A DNA stretch of 25,670 nt from a virus. The stretch is from IMG/VR virus record IMGVR_UViG_3300031839_000090, positions 1 through 25,670 of that record; one strand, given 5' to 3'. Position 1 is the first letter of the stretch; each line of letters begins with the position of its first letter. Positions 20,074 through 25,670 of the stretch are shown one piece after another. A program made the position numbers and the translations under genes. Under the pieces are notes generated by a model. It was not told where the DNA came from. It saw only the letters and a program-made list of their open reading frames with translations, and did no database searches.

Positions 20074-21552
20074 ATGCAACAACAACTAATTCTTCCTGAA
20101 GGTGGTTTGGCTTCCTTTTTGACATCAAACCTAGATGAGATTGATGACAGTCGGCTCCTGTTTGGAAAGCAGTCGGGTATTAACTCGCACCGCGGAATTG
20201 CGGAGAAGATGGCGGGATTTGGTCGCAACGGCGATACTGAGATGATCCACGCTGAGAAGGGTGAGATTATAATTCACCCTAAGTTGTTGGAAGAGAACCC
20301 ACGTTTAGCTCAAGAGATGATGGACGCGTTTTCCAGTTCTGGGGTTAATTTAGACCGTTACACGGTTGGCGGAGAGGCAAACAGCATTAACCCGCGAACC
20401 GGACAGGCGGAGTTTTTCTTTAAGAAGCTTGTAAAGAGCGTTAAGAAGCTTGTTAAGACGGTCGCTCCTATTGTTGTGCCGCTTGCGCTTAACTTCTTTA
20501 CGGGTGGCGCGTATGGCGCACTTTCTATGGTAGCGCAGGGCGCTATTTCTGGAGGAATTACTTCTTTAATTCAAGGCGGCAATATAAAAGACGCTTTAAA
20601 GGGCGCAGCAATGGGTGGCGTGATGGGCGGCATTTCTGCAGGCGCTCAAGGGTTTATGAAGGCCGAGGGTGGCCTCGGACAAAAGTTTGGCGCAGGTATA
20701 AAGAGCTTTAAAGGCAGTGTTATGGATACCTTTAAAGCTCCGAACTCAGGGTTTATTCTTGGTGAAAGTGCTAAAAAGTTTTCTACGCCTTCGGGAGTAG
20801 ACGGAAACCTCGTTGATTTTAGTACAAAAAGTTCTGATTACACAATAAAACCAACCGGTGCGAACCTCCAGAAAGTGGGTAATAGTATTGATGTAAACAT
20901 GGGCACTGGTGCAGAAGTTCAAACGGGATTTCGTAAATATATTCCGGACTCTGTTGAAAAATTATTTTACGATTCCCCGAAGGATGCTTCTTCGTTTTTA
21001 CCAGAAGGGGTTAGTTTTACGGATGCGTCCGACTTGGCGCAGAAAGAAGCAGTGGCCCTTGCAGCTAAGTCCGGCGGCATTAAACTTGTACCAACAATCG
21101 GGGCGGGCCTCGCTTTAGCTGCACCAATGGGTTTGTATGATCCGATTCCCGAAAAAGAGTTAGAAGACCCATACGACGGAACGTCTCCGTCAGAGGATCG
21201 GTTAGCTGAAAACCCCGAACGTTACCGCGTTGGCGTTCCAGACGTTCCGTACCTCCGTGCCACAATGGATGACATTGCGGTGCCGTCACAGGAACAACTC
21301 TTGTATGAACAATACTTAAACCAACCTCAATACGCCGCGGCTGGCGGAGAAATGAAAGACTTCCCTCGCCGCAATGGGTATATCGCGGGCCGCGGAACCG
21401 AGACTTCCGACAGTATTCCCGCCATGCTTTCCGACGGTGAGTTTGTAATGAACGCACGGGCCGTCCGCGGCGCGGGTAACGGAAGCCGAGAAAAAGGGGT
21501 TCGTAAGATGTACGACATAATGCGAGCTTTTGAGGGGGGTGCAGTAGCATGA
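20074..21552 (+). CDS. Internal virion (ejection-type) protein 1, 492 aa
   Basis: The N-terminal section (residues about 58-90, MIHAEKGEIIIHPKLLEENPRLAQEMMDAF) and GGEANSINPRTGQAEFF are followed by a basic amphipathic stretch, FFKKLVKSVKKLVKTVAPIV. Then comes a Gly/Ala-rich hydrophobic region (VVPLALNFFTGGAYGALSM, AAMGGVMGGISAGAQGF) that could insert in membranes. The C-terminus has AAAGGEMKDFPRRNGYIAGRGTETSDSIPAMLSDGEFVMNARAVRGAG. A membrane-active middle between soluble ends fits a protein released into the cell envelope on infection. It is the first of three consecutive large internal-type proteins. Start at ATG 20074 after AAAGGGG. The stop overlaps the next ATG. Confidence 0.68.
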   Translation: MQQQLILPEGGLASFLTSNLDEIDDSRLLFGKQSGINSHRGIAEKMAGFGRNGDTEMIHAEKGEIIIHPKLLEENPRLAQEMMDAFSSSGVNLDRYTVGGEANSINPRTGQAEFFFKKLVKSVKKLVKTVAPIVVPLALNFFTGGAYGALSMVAQGAISGGITSLIQGGNIKDALKGAAMGGVMGGISAGAQGFMKAEGGLGQKFGAGIKSFKGSVMDTFKAPNSGFILGESAKKFSTPSGVDGNLVDFSTKSSDYTIKPTGANLQKVGNSIDVNMGTGAEVQTGFRKYIPDSVEKLFYDSPKDASSFLPEGVSFTDASDLAQKEAVALAAKSGGIKLVPTIGAGLALAAPMGLYDPIPEKELEDPYDGTSPSEDRLAENPERYRVGVPDVPYLRATMDDIAVPSQEQLLYEQYLNQPQYAAAGGEMKDFPRRNGYIAGRGTETSDSIPAMLSDGEFVMNARAVRGAGNGSREKGVRKMYDIMRAFEGGAVA

Positions 21553-22850
21553 CCACATCAACGGTAATTAACCGCCAAGACCCCGCCATTGAGGCGTACC
21601 GACTAGGGCTGCTGGCGGACACGCAAGAGTTTATTAAAAAACAGATTGAAACGGGTGACTTACCGCCGGACTATCAGATTGCTGGTTTAAGTTCCGCGGA
21701 GCAAGCTGCAACAGCCGCGGCCCAACGGGGCGTCGGGGCCTATCAGCCCTACCTAAATCAAGGTGCGGCCTCATTGCAGGGCGCAACGGGGATGGTGGGT
21801 CAGGGTCAAGGCTACATGGGCGCGGGAGCCGCGTCTCTTGCGGGAACGGGCCAACAGTACGATCCAAACAGGGCTCAAAGCGTAGCTTCTGCGGGAATGC
21901 AGCAACTTGCAAGAACGGGCGGACAATATGACGCCGTTCCTACGATAGCTAATACTTACGGCGCAATGCGGGACATGGCTCAAACTACGGGCGCTTATGA
22001 TCCCCGCAGTGCCCGCGGTTATATGAATGAATACGAAGACCAAGCGGTTCAACAGGCTTTACAAGATGTTGCTCGTGCGGGTCAGATGCAACAATCACAA
22101 TTGGGCGCAAATGCCGTTGCTTCTGGAGCGTTTGGCGGCGCACGGCAGGGCATTGCGGAAGCTGAATTAGGGCGAAATACCTTAGAACAACAAGGACGGA
22201 CCGCGGCCCAAATGCGTCAAGCGGGTTATGAAAGCGCGGCCCAAAGATCACAGGCAGCTTTTGAACAGGCTCAAGGTCGGGGTCAAACGGCGGCACAACA
22301 ACGTGCTTCGATGGGATTAGCGGCGGGTCAGTTTGGTCAGAGTGCGTATGAAAGCGCGATGGCCCGCCAGCAAGCGGCGGCACAACAAGCGGCTGCTCTG
22401 GGCATGTCGGCAGAACAATTTGCAGCTTCGGGTCTGGAAAGTGCTCTGAACCGTCGTCAGGCAGCGGCAAGCGCGTATGGCAGCTTAGGTCAGGGGCTTG
22501 GTAGTCTTGGTCAAGGCTTGGGTCAGCTTGGAATACAGCAAGCTGGTCTGGGCGAAATGTACTCGGGCCTTAATACGCAGGACATTCAAAACCTAATGAC
22601 CACGGGCGCTAATCAGCGCGGTGTGCAGCAAGCGGGTTTGGATGCGTTGCGCATGTCTAATTTACAGCGTTACACGCAGCCTTATCAACAGTACGGCTTC
22701 TTGTCGGACATATACTCTGGTACACCAACAGGGTCTTCAACACTAACAGCATCCTCTGCCCCACAAGTTTCGCCCTTTCAAACGGCATTGGGCTTGGGTA
22801 TAGGTGCATTAGGCGCAGCGACAGGCGCACAAAGAGCGGGGTTATTCTAA
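21549..22850 (+). CDS. Internal virion (ejection-type) protein 2, Ala/Gln helical repeats
   Basis: This 433-aa protein is made largely of Ala, Gln and Gly. The N-terminal section contains three x-A-x-T-G/T-x-x-Y-D-P/A units (LAGTGQQYDP, LARTGGQYDA, MAQTTGAYDP). The middle has three units starting Y/L-E-S-A-x-x-R (YESAAQRSQ, YESAMARQQ, LESALNRRQ), each followed by an Ala/Gln helix. It then has Gly-Leu-Gly repeats (GSLGQGLGSLGQGLGQLG) and a hydrophobic Gly/Ala end. Long amphipathic Ala-rich helices are typical of internal core or ejection proteins. It overlaps the previous gene (ATGA), and the next begins at once after its stop. Confidence 0.68.
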   Translation: MTTSTVINRQDPAIEAYRLGLLADTQEFIKKQIETGDLPPDYQIAGLSSAEQAATAAAQRGVGAYQPYLNQGAASLQGATGMVGQGQGYMGAGAASLAGTGQQYDPNRAQSVASAGMQQLARTGGQYDAVPTIANTYGAMRDMAQTTGAYDPRSARGYMNEYEDQAVQQALQDVARAGQMQQSQLGANAVASGAFGGARQGIAEAELGRNTLEQQGRTAAQMRQAGYESAAQRSQAAFEQAQGRGQTAAQQRASMGLAAGQFGQSAYESAMARQQAAAQQAAALGMSAEQFAASGLESALNRRQAAASAYGSLGQGLGSLGQGLGQLGIQQAGLGEMYSGLNTQDIQNLMTTGANQRGVQQAGLDALRMSNLQRYTQPYQQYGFLSDIYSGTPTGSSTLTASSAPQVSPFQTALGLGIGALGAATGAQRAGLF

Positions 22851-25670
22851 ATGATGAATCGTGGTGTTATGCAGCGTCAGATGTTTCGCAACGGCGGCGA
22901 AGCAAGTTTCCCCGACCTAAGTGGCGACGGACGCATTAGTCAAAAAGACATTTTGATGGGTCGCGGTGTTCAAGGCTTGGCAATGGGCGGTCCTCCGATG
23001 GACCCCAACATGATGCCACCACCTCCTAATATGATGCCACCACCTCCGATGGCTCCTCCCCCCATGCCACCCGCGGGTGCGGAACAGGCTTTGATGGGCG
23101 CGGAAGCGCAGGGTCAACAGGCGGGCATGATGGCTATGGAAGGCATGATGCAAGACATAGACGGAGCCCAAGACTACGAAAGCCTGATTAACGGGTTACG
23201 GGGCAATGATCTGCCCCTAGATGCGCGGTACGCGGAACTTGCTGGTTTAGTAGGTCCCGAGGATGCGCAGCAAACTCCTGAGTCGGTATTAACTCTAACC
23301 CAGCCCGCCATTATGATGACGGAAGAGGGCGCTTTAAACAGCGGCGTCGGGGAGTTAATGAGGGGCATAGCGGGCGACGTTGAGATGGAAGGCCCGATGT
23401 CCGAGGGCGTCGGTGGTTTAATGATGGCCCAAGCGCCGGAGCCCGCGATGCAAGCTCCAATGATGGAGGCGGGCAACACTCCCCCTGTAAATTTTAGGCA
23501 GGGTGGGCCCGTAGAGGTCCGAGGATACCAAGACGGAGAAGAAGTTAAAGTCGGGGGTGGCTCCGCCATTGACATAGCTGGTAGAGACTTGTCCAAGTAT
23601 CAAGATTTTCTAAGCGGTGGCTATGACGCTCAAGCGCGGGCCGCGGACCTTGAAGAGCAACGCAAGATGTCTCAAGCTCAGATGCTGTTTGATATTGCTC
23701 AAACGGGTTTGCAGTTTGCGGGTAATACGCAAGGCAGCTCTATCGCAGAGCGTCTAGCCAATGCGGCTGCGCAAACACAGCTTCCACAACGGATCGGGGA
23801 ACGTTCTGCGCAAATGCTTGCAGCTAAACAGGCTCAGACCGCAGAGAAGCGTCAGTTAGACATGGCAGCTAGACAGGCTGCGTTAGCGGGCGGTCAAGCC
23901 GAAGTTGATGCGCAATTAAAACGTGATTTGGCTCCAGCCCCCAAGAAACTAGCCCCGTCTATGCACCGCGTTACTCTTAAAGATGGTACAAGCAGAGAGT
24001 TTGACGTAGCAAACGATCTTGCGGGCTTTAACGCATACATTAAGAAAAACGCGGCTCTAAACCCTCAAAGCGTTAAGGTTGGGGAAGCCGCCAAATCCAA
24101 ATATAAGATTATGCCTGTTTATACTTTTGGTGCTAATGGTCAACTTATAAGCGAAAAAGGTTATTCGGTTGATGAATCTACCGGAGATGGTCTTGCAGAA
24201 TATAACGCGGCATTAGAGAAAGCGGGCGCAGTTTCAGGAACCCAAGCGGAACACCGCCTTGCTTTAAATGCAAAAATAAAAGAACTAGGCGTTTCCGACA
24301 CCATTTCTACATTTAGAATACTTAAAGACGGTAAACTTTTAAACGGCGACAAAGTAGTTGCCGGAGAAGTACGCGCTCTAACCAGCAAAGACGCCACGGC
24401 TTTGGGTAAAACGGGCAAACTTGGTCCGGCGCTTGGTATACAAGCCAGCTTGATGGAAGTGTTTAAACCGGGAGAAGAATCTAAGTTTATTCTGGTAGAT
24501 GAGAACATAGAGGCGACTCTTAAGAAGCTTGGTTCCGGTTGGAGTAAAACACCTCCCGATAAGGGCCTTATTAAGTTGCAAAAAGTGGGTACTGACGGAA
24601 CGGTTGTTTCAAAAGTTCTTCGCAAAGATTCCTCCACTTTCAGCACAGATTTAGACGCCGCGCTTGCGGACAACTTTATGCCCGAAAACGAAGCCGCGTC
24701 TCTTGCTCTAAGAGACAGTGTAGCACAACAGGTAGAGGAAAGACTTGAGACAACCACGATTAATGCAGAGGTGCGTGAGCAAGCCGATAGGCTTGAAATA
24801 ATCGCGAAAGAGGCCCTTGTCGCAGCAAGTCAACAAATTGCTGGAAATAATTTTACCGCGGGTCAAAATGCAATACAACTTGCTTATGATAAAGAGAGGG
24901 ATGCGGCTGATCTTGCTCTTAGACAAGTTATTGAGGACAGAAAACTTACGGATTCGAAGTTTGACAATATCATGGCAAAAGCCAAGTTCTACGACCAGAA
25001 AAAACAGCAAGAATACTCCAAGTCTCAAGACCTTATTGCACAAAATAACGTTGAAATAAACCAAGCGTTTAAAGAGCGTGAGGTTGCGATTGCAGAAGGC
25101 AACTTTGATCTTGCTAAAAAGAAGCAAGCCGAGGTTGTTCGTTTAAATAACCTGAACGCTAACGAACGCGACCGTCAGTTTATACTGGCCCAAGAGGCGC
25201 AGGCGCTGGACGAAAGGTCACAAAACGAACTGGGTACTTATCGCACGGATATGTTGCTTCAAGACAGTTTACGATTAAAAGCTACGGTAGATCACCAAGC
25301 CGCTACGCTGGCTATCAGCCAAGCAGAATTGGATTTAAAGCAGGCGGAGCCCAATATTCGAGTTGTTGGGGATAATGTTTATGACTTTACTGATTTTAAT
25401 ACAACGGGAAGACCTAAAATAATTGCCGGAGTATCTGCCCGTGGAACCACTACGGTAAATGTAAACGGTACTATTGTAGACATAACAGACCCTCAGAATA
25501 CCCAGATTGTTTACCAAGACCCCAACTCTAATTTCGTTATAGAAGGTGGTTCTGTAGTAGACATGACGGACCCAAATAACCCACGGGTTGTAACATCTAT
25601 ACCCAAACAAGCGGGCACGGTTATAAAAGAGTTTGATGGCAAGTTGCTGCAAATATCTCCTGAATTTGAT
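22851..25670 (+). CDS. Large internal virion protein 3 (3' end outside window)
   Basis: The frame from ATG 22851 is open for 940 codons to the window end, so the gene is 3'-truncated. N-terminus: MFRNGGEA, then an EF-hand/dockerin-like loop DLSGDGRISQKD (residues 22-33), Met/Pro repeats (MMPPPPNMMPPPPM), and FRQGGPVEVRGYQDGEE near 220. A long helical, Ala/Gln/Glu-rich region fills the centre, strongest at about 610-830 (KAKFYDQKKQQEYSKSQ). The visible end has two VDxTDPxN units at 876-883 and 903-910. The size and the two preceding genes suggest the largest ejection protein. Minus-strand frames here are shadows. No lytic transglycosylase motif was seen so far. Confidence 0.72.
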   Translation, partial: MMNRGVMQRQMFRNGGEASFPDLSGDGRISQKDILMGRGVQGLAMGGPPMDPNMMPPPPNMMPPPPMAPPPMPPAGAEQALMGAEAQGQQAGMMAMEGMMQDIDGAQDYESLINGLRGNDLPLDARYAELAGLVGPEDAQQTPESVLTLTQPAIMMTEEGALNSGVGELMRGIAGDVEMEGPMSEGVGGLMMAQAPEPAMQAPMMEAGNTPPVNFRQGGPVEVRGYQDGEEVKVGGGSAIDIAGRDLSKYQDFLSGGYDAQARAADLEEQRKMSQAQMLFDIAQTGLQFAGNTQGSSIAERLANAAAQTQLPQRIGERSAQMLAAKQAQTAEKRQLDMAARQAALAGGQAEVDAQLKRDLAPAPKKLAPSMHRVTLKDGTSREFDVANDLAGFNAYIKKNAALNPQSVKVGEAAKSKYKIMPVYTFGANGQLISEKGYSVDESTGDGLAEYNAALEKAGAVSGTQAEHRLALNAKIKELGVSDTISTFRILKDGKLLNGDKVVAGEVRALTSKDATALGKTGKLGPALGIQASLMEVFKPGEESKFILVDENIEATLKKLGSGWSKTPPDKGLIKLQKVGTDGTVVSKVLRKDSSTFSTDLDAALADNFMPENEAASLALRDSVAQQVEERLETTTINAEVREQADRLEIIAKEALVAASQQIAGNNFTAGQNAIQLAYDKERDAADLALRQVIEDRKLTDSKFDNIMAKAKFYDQKKQQEYSKSQDLIAQNNVEINQAFKEREVAIAEGNFDLAKKKQAEVVRLNNLNANERDRQFILAQEAQALDERSQNELGTYRTDMLLQDSLRLKATVDHQAATLAISQAELDLKQAEPNIRVVGDNVYDFTDFNTTGRPKIIAGVSARGTTTVNVNGTIVDITDPQNTQIVYQDPNSNFVIEGGSVVDMTDPNNPRVVTSIPKQAGTVIKEFDGKLLQISPEFD

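Noticed and set aside
21080-22470. Long minus-strand frames (180 aa, 161 aa) opposite the internal protein genes
   Set aside because: They are antisense to Ala/Gln/Gly repeats, where stops are rare by composition. No ribosome binding sites or recognisable domains.
24161-24757. 198-aa and other minus-strand frames under the last gene
   Set aside because: They lie opposite the 940-codon + frame, which has virion-like composition and continues the operon. All other genes are on the + strand.

Overview
The window looks like about 25.7 kb of the late (virion and lysis) region of a tailed double-stranded DNA phage. All supported genes lie on the + strand. They are packed with 1-nt (TAATG, TGATG), 4-nt (ATGA) or 8-nt overlaps, or very short gaps, and no stretch above 100 bases lacks a gene. 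I saw no tRNA, rRNA, CRISPR array, transposase, integrase or host-type metabolic operon. The gene order and protein types (podovirus-like portal, scaffold, HK97-fold coat, P22-type adaptor and hub, three large internal proteins) resemble a short-tailed phage. Several small proteins (KNPGSKL/KSFCARSAGQM type, KICPAGKAW type, RGCG...KRTK type), the N-terminus MGTTTFNGPVRSENGF and the tail-fibre modules recall marine metagenomic phages and cyanophages. The GTA-type 3-TM holin hints at an alphaproteobacterial host, but the host cannot be decided from this window.

Layout. (1) 2-682: C-terminal part of the portal protein, truncated by the window start. (2) 682-1948: small and low-complexity accessory proteins. 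(3) 1948-3732: a lysis block with a two-TM holin candidate, a GTA-type 3-TM holin and an M15 (T5-endolysin-like) peptidase, bracketed by two diverged paralogous small Cys-containing proteins. (4) 3779-7326: the capsid block, with a small helical protein, a GroES-like co-chaperonin, the scaffold, two structural proteins and the major capsid protein, closed by a strong UUCG-tetraloop terminator at 7351-7379. (5) 7457-9837: two virion proteins, then a run of very basic small proteins. (6) 9841-13605: an unknown 224-aa protein, two head-tail adaptor proteins and beta-rich structural proteins. (7) 13615-17586: a tail-fibre module with an S74 auto-cleaving chaperone, a C1q-like fibre and small satellites, including a 31-codon fragment that carries the fibre C-terminal heptad. 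(8) 17600-25670: a P22 gp10-like hub, a small conserved protein, and three consecutive large internal (ejection-type) proteins. The last runs off the window with 940 codons open.

How the genes probably work together: the scaffold and GroES-like protein (with host GroEL) help the coat protein assemble. The portal, adaptors and hub build the neck and short tail. The fibres bind the host. The internal proteins are released with the DNA. The membrane proteins and M15 peptidase lyse the cell. The most notable items are the paralogous pair flanking the lysis block, the phage GroES with an extra N-terminal segment, the basic-protein island, a short double-glycine motif recurring in several virion proteins, a 35-residue duplicated insert in an adaptor, and the fibre-end remnant at 17236-17331.
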